A DNA stretch of 12,769 nucleotides from Angelakisella sp. (GTDB lineage: Bacteria > Bacillota > Clostridia > Oscillospirales > Ruminococcaceae). The stretch lies in contig JAAWGY010000039.1 in the NCBI GenBank assembly GCA_022795575.1, positions 1 through 12,769 on the forward strand, read 5' to 3'. Position 1 is the stretch's first letter. Every line of letters begins with the position of its first letter. The position numbers were made by a program, and so were the translations under genes. Below are positions 1-6,632 of this stretch, piece by piece. Under the pieces are notes generated by a model. The model was not told where the DNA came from. It worked only from the letters and a program-made list of their open reading frames with translations, and searched no databases.

Positions 1-78
1 TTTCTGGCGAACCAGAAAGTGACCCCCCGCCGGGTAGGCGGTCAAGGAATATACATCTTCAGTTACGCACCAGCCTAA
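1..78 (+). CDS. Possible C-terminal fragment of a gene cut by the window edge
   Basis: Frame 1 is open from the first base to a TAA at 76-78 and would encode 25 residues ending ...GIYIFSYAPA. I do not recognise the peptide. The same bases can form a small hairpin (1-7 with 12-18, loop CGAA), so this may equally be non-coding or part of another repeat. With no upstream sequence there is no start or ribosome binding site to judge. This is a weak call, kept because the reader would otherwise see an unexplained edge. Confidence 0.18.
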   Translation, partial: FLANQKVTPRRVGGQGIYIFSYAPA

Positions 79-239
79 GAAAGGCCACAAAAACCACCAG
101 CCTACCCCCACAACGAAACGGATCAACAGAGCAACAAACAAAGCACCCACGCTCCCCCCGCAGGGAATCAAAATCCGCCGGAGGCACCTTAAAACAGCAG
201 GCCCCCTCCGCAAAAGGATAGATAAGCTGCGAATAAACA
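79..239. other. Gene-free stretch before repeat A
   Basis: I see no start codon with a ribosome binding site, no long open frame and no RNA gene here. The stretch is less GC-rich than the coding regions and contains short inverted repeats (for example CCGCCGGAGGC near 175-185), none followed by a T-run that would make a terminator. Confidence 0.5.
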
Positions 240-585
240 GGCTTTTAGGCCGGTGGTCCCAAAATGCGCCCGCCTCCAGCGCCTATGGCGCGCGGCGGGC
301 TGTTTTGGGGAGAAAGCGGCTACCCCTAACCCCGGCCGCGGTTTGTGCTTCCCCGTCAGTCGGCTACCAACCCGCCATAGCCCCCATCCTCACCCAAAAG
401 CCGCCGATAAGAACCGCGGCCTAACGGCCTACAACAAAACGGCAGGGCCTGTGCCAAAAACACAAGCCCTGCCGTTATCATAGCCGTCCTGGGGAGTTTC
501 GCTCCTGCGGGAGCGACCAGGGCCTGCGCGGCCCTGGACCTGCGGCCCGGTGGCCCGGGCGGGCACTACCTGTGGGACAGGCTGT
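240..585 (+). repeat. Structured dispersed repeat, copy A (full length)
   Basis: This stretch matches 12018-12355 in inverted orientation along its whole length, and its first ~105 bases match 12665-12769 in direct orientation with about two substitutions and one indel. It is a chain of hairpins. A GCCCGCC/GGCGGGC stem lies around 268-300. A 10-bp long-range pair links 334-343 with 412-421. A long hairpin pairs 438-448 with 466-476, extended by 450-453 with 461-464, around a CCAAAAA loop. Further stems are 499-505/510-516, 517-524/530-537 (CCAGGGCC/GGCCCTGG) and 545-550/555-560, and a CCTGT-GGG-ACAGG hairpin sits at the 3' end. Several stems differ from copy B by paired changes, which supports a functional fold. 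The copy ends about 25 bases before the -35 box of the two-component operon. It could be a mobile non-coding repeat, a structured RNA, or a terminator-like boundary; I cannot name the family. Confidence 0.85.
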
Positions 586-608
586 TTCGTCTCCCTCCCA
601 CCCCCTCC

Positions 609-637
609 TTGCCCCAACCCCCAAAATCCGGTATACT
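609..637 (+). promoter_or_regulatory. Promoter of the two-component operon
   Basis: A -35 box TTGCCC (609-614) and a -10 box TATACT (632-637) are separated by 17 bases, the ideal SigA spacing. Transcription would start near 644, giving a leader of about 34 bases before the GTG start at 678. It lies immediately right of repeat A, so the repeat would be outside the transcript. No PhoB-like direct-repeat box could be made out with confidence. Confidence 0.6.
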
Positions 638-677
638 AATAACATCAACATGATACCTGCCGAAGGGAGGATTCGCT

Positions 678-1361
678 GTGGAAACAATCTATTGCGTGGA
701 GGACGACGAAAATATCCGGGAGCTGGTGCTCTATGCCCTCTCCAGCAGCGGCTACGCCGGCCAGGGCTTTCCGGAAGGGGAGTCCTTTTTAAGGGCGGTA
801 GAACACTCCCCCCCGGACCTGGCCCTCCTGGACATCATGCTCCCCGGCCAAAGCGGCCTGGATATCCTCCGCTGCCTCCGGGAGGAGCCCGCCACCGCCC
901 GCCTCCCGGTGATTATGCTGACGGCAAAAACCTCCGAGTACGACCGGGTGAAGGGACTGGACAGCGGCGCCGATGACTATATCTCCAAGCCCTTTGGGGT
1001 GATGGAGCTGCTCTCCCGGATCCGCGCCGTCCTCCGCCGGGTGGAAAAAGCCCCCGCCGACGGCCTGCTTACCGCCGGCCGCCTTACGGTGGATCCCGCC
1101 CGCCGTACCGTCACCGACGGGGACCGCGCCATCGCCCTGACCTTTAAGGAGTTTGAGCTGCTGGCCTGCCTGCTGCGCAACCGGGGGCTGGTGCTTACCC
1201 GGGAAAAGCTGATGGAGCTGGTTTGGGGGTTCGACTTTGAGGGGGAGAGCCGCACCGTGGATATGCACATCAAAAGCCTCCGCCAAAAGCTGGGCCCGCT
1301 GGGGGAGCTGATCCAGACGGTGCGGGGGGTGGGGTATAAGCTCAGCGAGGCGCAGCCATGA
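678..1361 (+). CDS. OmpR/PhoB-family response regulator
   Basis: This is a 227-residue two-component DNA-binding regulator, the usual length for the family. The N-terminal receiver domain (about 1-120) has the acidic pair at D9-D10, the phosphoacceptor D52 in the LLDIMLPG context, T82 and the conserved K104 in SKPF. The C-terminal winged-helix domain (about 130-223) has the family signatures LTFKEFELL, LTREKLMELVWG, RTVDMHIKSLRQKL and VRGVGYKL. The start is a GTG at 678, chosen because GGGAGG lies at 665-670 with 7 bases of spacing and the protein then begins at the receiver strand. The gene overlaps the kinase start by four bases (ATGA), so the two are translationally coupled and almost certainly partners. 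By family it should bind direct repeats upstream of its targets and activate or repress them. A phosphate-response role (PhoP/PhoB) is possible from overall type, but no phosphate genes are nearby. Confidence 0.95.
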   Translation: METIYCVEDDENIRELVLYALSSSGYAGQGFPEGESFLRAVEHSPPDLALLDIMLPGQSGLDILRCLREEPATARLPVIMLTAKTSEYDRVKGLDSGADDYISKPFGVMELLSRIRAVLRRVEKAPADGLLTAGRLTVDPARRTVTDGDRAIALTFKEFELLACLLRNRGLVLTREKLMELVWGFDFEGESRTVDMHIKSLRQKLGPLGELIQTVRGVGYKLSEAQP

Positions 1362-3043
1362 AGCGGCGGATTTTCCGGAGCCTTACCGCCATCGCCGCCT
1401 CCGCCGTGGTCTGTACCCTCCTCCTGGCCCTCTGGATCTTCCACGCCTGGGCCGTCCGGGACCTCCGCCAGGCGTTGGCGGTGGACTGCCGGGTGCTGGC
1501 GCAGGCGGCGGAGTCCTCCTCCCGCCCCCCAAGGGAGACACTGGCCGCAATGGCCCCCCTGCTGGGGGAGGTCCGGGCTACCCTGATCCGGCAGGACGGC
1601 GCCATCGATTACGACTCCGCACAGCCCGCCAACCCGCCGGAGGAGCCCCTCCAATGTCCCGCCGTCCGGGAGGCGCGGAACAGCGGCTGGGGGGAGAGCC
1701 GCTGTCCCTCCGGTACCCTGGGCCGGGAGCTCCTCTGCTGCGCCGCCCGCCTCCCCGATGGCGGTGTCCTGCGGGTGTCCCTGCAGCAGCAGGGGATCCT
1801 TCCGGCGGTGGCCCCCCTTCTCCCCGCCCTGGGCGTGATTCTCGCCGCCCTGCTCTGTGCCGCCACCGCGGCGGCTTCCCGCATCACCCAAAGCATCCTC
1901 CGGCCGGTGGCGGCGGTCTGTGGAGGGCTGGACGGCCCCGCCCCCCAGGAGGTCTACCGGGAGCTGGCCCCCTTTTTGGAGAAGATCCAGGGGCAGCAGC
2001 GGATGATCCGGCGGCAGATGGATGAGCTGGCCGACGACCGGGGCACCATCAAGGCCATCACTGACAATATGCGGGAGGGGCTGGTGATGGTGAGCACCCA
2101 AAAGAGCATCCTTTCGGTGAACTCCAGCGCCATCCGGCTGCTGGAGGCCCAGCCGGGGAGCTACACCGGCCGGGACATCGGGGAGCTGAGCCGCCTGCCC
2201 CAGCTGGAGGAGGCCATCGCCGCCGCGCTGGACGGCCGGGGCTCCAGCCTGACGGTGGGGAGCGGCCGCCGCTTCTGCCGCCTCTTTGCCAACCCCGTTT
2301 ACCTGGAGGAGCAGCTCAGCGGGGCCATCCTCCTGATTTTGGACGACACCGAGCGGGAGAAGGGGGAAAAGCTGCGCCGGGACTTTTCGGCCAACGTCTC
2401 CCACGAGCTGCGCACCCCCCTTACCTCCATCTCCGGCTTTGCCGAGATGATTGAAACCGGGATGGCGGCTGGGGAGGACGCCCGGAAATTCGCGGGGCAG
2501 ATCACCCGGGAGGCCGCCCGGCTACAGGCGCTGATCGACGACATCATCCGCCTTTCCCGCCTGGACGAGCACGCCCCCACCCCCATGGGCCGGGTCTGCC
2601 TTACCGCCATCTGCCGGGAGGTGCTGGAGAGCCTGGAGGTGGTGGCCCGCCGGAGAGGGGTGGCGCTGGCCCTGACCGGGCCGGAGGTTTGGGTGTGGGG
2701 CAACGCCGGAATGCTTACCGAGCTGATGACCAACCTTTGCGACAACGCCATCAAGTACAACCGGGAGGGGGGCAGCGTTACGGTGGAGACCGCGGCCCCC
2801 GGAGGGGCCACTGCGGCGGTAACGGTGCGGGATACCGGCATCGGCATCCCGGAGGCCTCCTTCCAGCGGGTGTTTGAGCGGTTTTACCGGGTGGATAAGA
2901 GCCGCTCCAAGCGGACCGGGGGGACCGGGCTGGGGCTTTCCATCGCCAAGCACCTTGTGGAATGCCACGGGGGCGGCATCTCCCTTTCCAGCAGGCTGGG
3001 GGAGGGTTCGGCCTTTACCGTGACCCTTCCGGCGGCGGAATAG
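1358..3043 (+). CDS. PhoR-like membrane sensor histidine kinase
   Basis: This is a 561-residue sensor kinase. A first membrane helix lies at about 8-31, an extracytoplasmic sensing segment at about 32-145, and a second helix at about 149-174. A short HAMP-like/linker region and a PAS-type domain (about 225-330, beginning IKAITDNMREGLVMV) follow. The HisKA domain carries the phosphorylated H349 in FSANVSHELRTPLTSISGF. The ATPase domain has the N box around N459-N463 (NLCDNAIKY), the G1 box DTGIGIP (492-498), the F box (FERFYRVD) and the G2 box GTGLGLS (522-528). It autophosphorylates on H349 and passes phosphate to D52 of the adjacent regulator. The TM-PAS-HisKA arrangement is that of PhoR/ResE-type kinases. 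The extracytoplasmic part has several cysteines (44, 100, 116, 127, 128), so thiol or envelope sensing is conceivable. The signal cannot be read from sequence. Confidence 0.94.
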   Translation: MKRRIFRSLTAIAASAVVCTLLLALWIFHAWAVRDLRQALAVDCRVLAQAAESSSRPPRETLAAMAPLLGEVRATLIRQDGAIDYDSAQPANPPEEPLQCPAVREARNSGWGESRCPSGTLGRELLCCAARLPDGGVLRVSLQQQGILPAVAPLLPALGVILAALLCAATAAASRITQSILRPVAAVCGGLDGPAPQEVYRELAPFLEKIQGQQRMIRRQMDELADDRGTIKAITDNMREGLVMVSTQKSILSVNSSAIRLLEAQPGSYTGRDIGELSRLPQLEEAIAAALDGRGSSLTVGSGRRFCRLFANPVYLEEQLSGAILLILDDTEREKGEKLRRDFSANVSHELRTPLTSISGFAEMIETGMAAGEDARKFAGQITREAARLQALIDDIIRLSRLDEHAPTPMGRVCLTAICREVLESLEVVARRRGVALALTGPEVWVWGNAGMLTELMTNLCDNAIKYNREGGSVTVETAAPGGATAAVTVRDTGIGIPEASFQRVFERFYRVDKSRSKRTGGTGLGLSIAKHLVECHGGGISLSSRLGEGSAFTVTLPAAE

Positions 3044-3090
3044 CGGGGCCTTGCCCCATCCGCCGCCGCAGGCAAAAACCCGCCCCGTCA

Positions 3091-3133
3091 AAAAGGCCCC
3101 CGGCAAAGCAGCCTGCTTTGCCGGGGGCCTTTT
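3091..3133. terminator. Bidirectional intrinsic terminator
   Basis: A perfect 20-bp inverted repeat (3091-3110 with 3114-3133) surrounds a 3-base loop. The stem has an A-run on its left edge and a T-run on its right edge, with more Ts at 3141-3146. It can therefore end the two-component operon transcript rightward and the sortase transcript leftward. It is the only strong intrinsic terminator I see in the window. Confidence 0.92.
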
Positions 3134-3144
3134 GTTGCAATTTT

Positions 3145-4044
3145 TTAGAAGGGGGATTTGGGGGTGGGGTTTACCTCAACCTTAACAGGGGTGGTGAGTG
3201 TGGCACCTGCGGGAAGGAGCTTTGCCTGCACCACGTAGCGGTACTGGCTGCGGTTGTTGGGCTCCTTGTAAGTACAGGTGGAAAGGGTGAGGATGGTGTC
3301 GTTGGCAGTAACATCCACGTCAAAAATAAACTGGCTGCGCTGCTTCATCTCGCTGAGCATATTGGTGTACTTGGCGGTGTCCGGGTTGGGTTCGATGTAG
3401 TCAAAGTTGATGTCGGTGTAGTAAACCGCGAAGATCTGCCAGGTGAGCTCTGCCTCCGGGGTGGAAAAGTAGATGTAGGGGTTCTGCTTGCAGTACTCGA
3501 TGTCCAGATACTTCTTCAGCTGGGAGAAGCGGGCGCCGTCCGGGTTGTCGTCCATGCTGTGGCCGTAGATGACAACGTTTTTGGAAAGGTCCTTGCGGGC
3601 CCCCAGGTTGGTGCGGTAGTCGGCGTAGTAGCAGCCGTTAAAATCGCTCTGCTTCATGTTGTTGCGCCGCAGGTAGTAGTCGTTGTCCGGCGCCTGTACC
3701 ACCACCTCGTCGATGGTGGTGCCAGGGACGTTGAGCCAGCCCACGGTGTCGTCGTTCTTCTGGTAGAAGGCGGTCATCTTGGAGAGCATATCCTTTTGGG
3801 TGGTGCCGGCAGAGGTGGCATCCGAGGCGGAGGAGCCGTCGGAGCTGCTGGTGGAATCCGAGCCGGAGGTGGAGCTGCTGCCGGAGCTGCCGCCGATGGG
3901 CTGGCTGGAGGTGATGACGCTGCCCCCCTGGTCGCTGGAGGGGGACTCGGAAGGCTCCTTGCCGCCGCAGGCGGCAACGGCAACGGTGATTGCGACTGCC
4001 ATAACCAGGCAGAGCAGGGTGCGCAGGGTAGAATGATTTTTCAT
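3145..4044 (-). CDS. srtB: Class B sortase with lipoprotein-type signal peptide
   Basis: This 299-residue secreted cysteine transpeptidase is a sortase B by its motifs. The catalytic histidine is H162 in VVIYGHSM, the catalytic cysteine is C257 in TLSTCTY, and the likely arginine is R269 in YRYVVQAKLL. The N-terminus is a lipoprotein signal (MKNHSTLRT, hydrophobic stretch, lipobox VAAC with C26). A low-complexity Ser/Thr/Gly linker of about 50 residues (31-82) follows, and the catalytic domain begins near 88. Sortases usually stay in the membrane through an uncleaved helix; here lipid anchoring of a processed protein on a long flexible tether is predicted. The start at 4044 is supported by AGAGGTG 7 bases upstream. 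No LPXTG- or NPQTN-type substrate and no pilus gene lie nearby, so the substrate is unknown. It may be a housekeeping enzyme for scattered surface proteins. Transcription converges on the sensor kinase, with a shared terminator. Confidence 0.9.
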   Translation of the reverse strand: MKNHSTLRTLLCLVMAVAITVAVAACGGKEPSESPSSDQGGSVITSSQPIGGSSGSSSTSGSDSTSSSDGSSASDATSAGTTQKDMLSKMTAFYQKNDDTVGWLNVPGTTIDEVVVQAPDNDYYLRRNNMKQSDFNGCYYADYRTNLGARKDLSKNVVIYGHSMDDNPDGARFSQLKKYLDIEYCKQNPYIYFSTPEAELTWQIFAVYYTDINFDYIEPNPDTAKYTNMLSEMKQRSQFIFDVDVTANDTILTLSTCTYKEPNNRSQYRYVVQAKLLPAGATLTTPVKVEVNPTPKSPF

Positions 4045-4276
4045 GGAAGAACACCTCTAAAAATAGTTTTGTCGGTTCCGCACAAGTTTCCCTATTACAT
4101 AAAAAGGTGTAGCCGGGCCCGTTCAGCATCTCCCGGCGCGCCGGATTGGCAGGCCTTTTCCGGACGCTAAAGGCCGCCCGCGGCGGTTGCGCCTGGACGC
4201 GCCTGCGGGTGCAGGAACGCAGCAGGGCGGGAAAAGCCCTGTCAAGGCGGCGCGCTGGGAGATTTTGTGTAGGCTC
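4045..4276. other. Intergenic region between sortase and pyruvate kinase
   Basis: No gene is apparent. The right part is GC-rich with small inverted repeats: GGCCTTT/AAAGGCC (4152-4158 with 4169-4175), CAGGGC/GCCCTG near 4214-4232, and GTGTA/TACAC just after the pyruvate kinase stop. None has a clear T-run on the minus strand, so I cannot place a firm terminator for pyruvate kinase. An AT-rich patch at about 4085-4105 contains TATGTAAT on the minus strand, a candidate -10 region for the sortase, but no matching -35 is convincing. Confidence 0.4.
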
Positions 4277-6034
4277 TTACACCTTCAGCGGCGTGATAAC
4301 CCCTTCGGCGGCGTCCAGCTGTACCGTTTCCCCGGTGCGCAGCAGGCGGGTGCAGTCCCGCACCCCAACCAGGATGGGGACGTTGAGCTGGCCGGCGATG
4401 GAATCCAGCAGGTGGTCGCTTTCCGGGTTGCTTTCCTCGGTGACGATGGCGGAGGCGGAAAACACCTGCTTCATCATGGACAGGTCCACGGCGCGGCAGA
4501 CCAGGATATCGCCAAAGGTAAAGTTGGCCTGTACCTCCGGGGCGGTGCGCCCCACACAGACCGGGCCGGAGGCGGCGAGGCTGTTCAGCCCCTTGCCCCG
4601 CAAAAAGGTGCTGCCCACCGTCTGTACCTTTAGCAGGTTGGTGGTGCCGGAGACCCCCAGGGGCAGGCCGGCGGTCAGCACCACCAGGTCCCCGTCCCGC
4701 AGAATGTGGCTCTGCTCCAGGGCGGACTGGACGGCGGCGGCAAAGAGGGCGTCGGTATCCCCCTGCTGGGGGCAGAGCACCGGCACCACCCCCCAGCTGA
4801 GGGCCAGCTGGCGGTAGGTGACTTCGTCCGGGGTACAGGCGATGATGGGGACGCTGCACCGGTATTTGCTCACCATCCGGGCGGTGCGGCCGGACTTGGA
4901 GATGGGGATGATGGCTGCCGCGCCGATATCCAGGGCGGTGGTGCAGGTGGCGTGGCTGATGGCCTCGGTGATGTTGCTGGAGGCGGGGCCGTCCTCCCGT
5001 TGCAGGAAGGCGGCGCGGTAGTTGATGTCCTTTTCGGTGCGGGCGGCGATGGTGGCCATGGTGTTCACCGCCTCCAGGGGATACTGGCCGGCGGCGGTTT
5101 CTCCCGACAGCATAATGGCGCTGGTGCCGTCATAGATGGCGTTGGCCACGTCGTTGACCTCGGCCCGGGTGGGGCGGGGGTGGCTGCTCATGCTCTCCAG
5201 CATCTGGGTCGCGGTGATGACCACCTTGCCGGCCTTGTAGCACTTCTGGATCATCTTCTTTTGCAGCACCGGGATCTCCTGCATATCCACCTCGACCCCA
5301 AGGTCGCCCCGGGCCACCATAATCCCGCCGGAGACGGCCAGGATCTCGTCAAGGTTGCGGACGCCCTCGGCGTTTTCGATTTTGGAGATGATCTTGATGT
5401 GCCGCCCGCCGTGTTCCCCTAAAAAGGACTTGACCGCCAGCACGTCCTGGGCGCTGCGGACAAAGGAGGCGGCCACAAAGTCGAAGCCCTCCTGGATGCC
5501 AAAGAGCAGGTCGGCCCGGTCCACCTCGCTGAGGTAGGGCATCGAAAGGGAGACGCCGGGGACGTTGATCCCCTTGTGGTTGGAGATTTTGCCCCCGTTG
5601 ACCACGGTACAGGCGATGTCGGTATCGGTGACAGTCTCCACCCGGAGCTCCACCAGGCCGTCGTCAATCAGGATACGGCTGCCGGGGGCAACATCCCTGG
5701 GGAGGCCGTCATAGGTGATGGACGCCATGCTCTGGTCCCCCATCACCTCCCGGGTGGTTAGGGTAAAGGAAGCGCCGGCCTCCAACAGGACGCTGCCGGC
5801 TTCAAAATCCCGCAGGCGGATCTCCGGGCCCTTGGTGTCCAGAAGGGTGGCGATGGGGAGCCGCAGCTCCTCCCGCAGGCGCTTTACCGTTTCCAGCTTG
5901 GCCCGGTGCTCCTGGTGGGTGCCGTGGGAGAAGTTGAAGCGGCAGACGTTCATCCCCAGCAGCATCATCTTCCGCAGCGTCACCTCGTCCGAGGAGGCGG
6001 GGCCCAATGTGCAGATGATTTTGGTTTTTCTCAT
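4277..6034 (-). CDS. pyk: Pyruvate kinase with C-terminal PEP-utilising-type domain
   Basis: Pyruvate kinase converts phosphoenolpyruvate and ADP to pyruvate and ATP, the last step of glycolysis, in the cytosol. The sequence begins MRKTKIICTLGPAS and has the substrate and nucleotide residues around NFSHG (34-38), the LLDTKGPEIR segment (64-73), the catalytic lysine K219 in ISKIEN, the metal-site residues E221 and D245 in ARGDLG, and TATQMLESM (274-282). At 585 residues it is about 110 longer than the minimal enzyme and matches the Bacillus-type form with an extra C-terminal domain (about 475-585). In that domain the usual Thr-Ser-His phosphohistidine motif is altered: the region reads EESNPESDH, with H541 retained but its neighbours changed. 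I prefer the start at 6034, because the AAGGAG lies inside the longer reading that would begin at 6061; the 12-base spacing is somewhat long. It is divergent from the aldolase. Confidence 0.97.
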   Translation of the reverse strand: MRKTKIICTLGPASSDEVTLRKMMLLGMNVCRFNFSHGTHQEHRAKLETVKRLREELRLPIATLLDTKGPEIRLRDFEAGSVLLEAGASFTLTTREVMGDQSMASITYDGLPRDVAPGSRILIDDGLVELRVETVTDTDIACTVVNGGKISNHKGINVPGVSLSMPYLSEVDRADLLFGIQEGFDFVAASFVRSAQDVLAVKSFLGEHGGRHIKIISKIENAEGVRNLDEILAVSGGIMVARGDLGVEVDMQEIPVLQKKMIQKCYKAGKVVITATQMLESMSSHPRPTRAEVNDVANAIYDGTSAIMLSGETAAGQYPLEAVNTMATIAARTEKDINYRAAFLQREDGPASSNITEAISHATCTTALDIGAAAIIPISKSGRTARMVSKYRCSVPIIACTPDEVTYRQLALSWGVVPVLCPQQGDTDALFAAAVQSALEQSHILRDGDLVVLTAGLPLGVSGTTNLLKVQTVGSTFLRGKGLNSLAASGPVCVGRTAPEVQANFTFGDILVCRAVDLSMMKQVFSASAIVTEESNPESDHLLDSIAGQLNVPILVGVRDCTRLLRTGETVQLDAAEGVITPLKV

Positions 6035-6121
6035 ACAGGCGATACGCTCCTTACAATACATTCGCTCTTGTTTTCTCTATAGTATCAGTTTCCCCAGCGG
6101 GGTGCGAAACATATCAGCATA

Positions 6122-6150
6122 ATTTTACTATAGCTGAGGGGATGTGTCAA
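6122..6150 (-). promoter_or_regulatory. Promoter of pyruvate kinase
   Basis: On the minus strand a perfect -35 TTGACA (complement of 6145-6150) is followed after 17 bases by a -10 TAAAAT (complement of 6122-6127). The transcript would start near 6115, leaving a leader of about 80 bases. That leader contains a small GC-rich hairpin (CCCC/GGGG near 6091-6102) flanked by GTTT/AAAC. Confidence 0.75.
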
Positions 6151-6205
6151 ACCTTCTGGCGCAGTTGTGACAGTTTGTTCATATTTTTCCGGAGAAACGG
6201 GGGGA

Positions 6206-6520
6206 TTTTGGCGTGTTTTGGCGTCTTCCCTATTATATAACGAGAAACCGGCAGGGATATTTCATAAAGGAGAAGAAATTTTTGTCTTTTTTGGGGGCCG
6301 CCGGGGGAGGAGGGATAGCCGCTTTAGAGGGCGGAGGGATCCCCTGCCAATCTGGCCCGCCCGGAGCGCCCAAGCAGGGGAGCATTCGCGCCCATCGCCA
6401 AAAAAACTCCGGAAGAGGCGCCAAAAATTGGGAGAATCAACAAGTATTTGGCGCGAAAGGTTTGTGTTTTTCTTGACAAGGAATCCAATTTAGAGTAATA
6501 TAAATTTAGACCGTTTGGCG
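6206..6520. promoter_or_regulatory. Cluster of six TTTGGCG motifs between divergent glycolytic genes
   Basis: The heptamer TTTGGCG occurs at 6207-6213 and 6217-6223 (exactly 10 bp apart, plus strand), at 6396-6402 and 6419-6425 (minus strand), and at 6447-6453 and 6514-6520 (plus strand). The pair 6418-6425 / 6447-6454 forms an 8-bp inverted repeat, GCGCCAAA/TTTGGCGC, centred about 29 bp apart and just upstream of the aldolase -35. The last copy lies just past the aldolase transcription start, an operator-like position. Six copies in 314 bases far exceeds the roughly 0.04 expected by chance on two strands with equal base use. Binding by a regulator is inference; I do not recognise the motif. 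Confidence 0.35.
6473..6501 (+). promoter_or_regulatory. Promoter of the aldolase (and probably the ABC importer)
   Basis: A perfect -35 TTGACA (6473-6478) and a near-consensus -10 TAATAT (6496-6501) are separated by 17 bases. This is a very strong SigA-type promoter, as expected for an abundant glycolytic enzyme. Transcription would begin near 6508, giving a leader of about 125 bases before the ATG at 6633. Confidence 0.85.
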
Positions 6521-6632
6521 GATTATGTGACAGAAGCCCAAACAAAGCTGTCCCCAACTTTCCACGCGGGGCGCGGAGCGTCAGCCGGACGGGAAACTGC
6601 TTTCGATCAGCAAATTTTAGGAGATGATTGCA

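Noticed and set aside
253..483. Open frames in repeat copies A (253-483, plus) and B (12123-12332, minus) that encode similar peptides (...PNPGRGL.FPVSRL...TAGPVPKTQALPL)
   Set aside because: The similarity follows from the nucleotide repeat itself. Neither frame has a ribosome binding site, the first hairpin differs in length by a number not divisible by three, and the changes preserve base pairing rather than codons.
977..2404. Long minus-strand open frame (475 codons) opposite the two-component genes
   Set aside because: A GC-rich shadow of the regulator and kinase, whose motifs are complete on the plus strand; low-complexity Gly/Ala/Pro/Gln content and no ribosome binding site.
2962..4170. 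Plus-strand open frame (402 codons) opposite the sortase
   Set aside because: It runs through a perfect intrinsic terminator and mirrors the sortase gene, which has clear catalytic motifs on the minus strand.
6167..6493. Small open frames in the pyk-fba intergenic region, one after an AAAGGAG
   Set aside because: The frames overlap each other in several phases, lack recognisable protein features and run into the aldolase promoter; promoter and motif content explains the region better.
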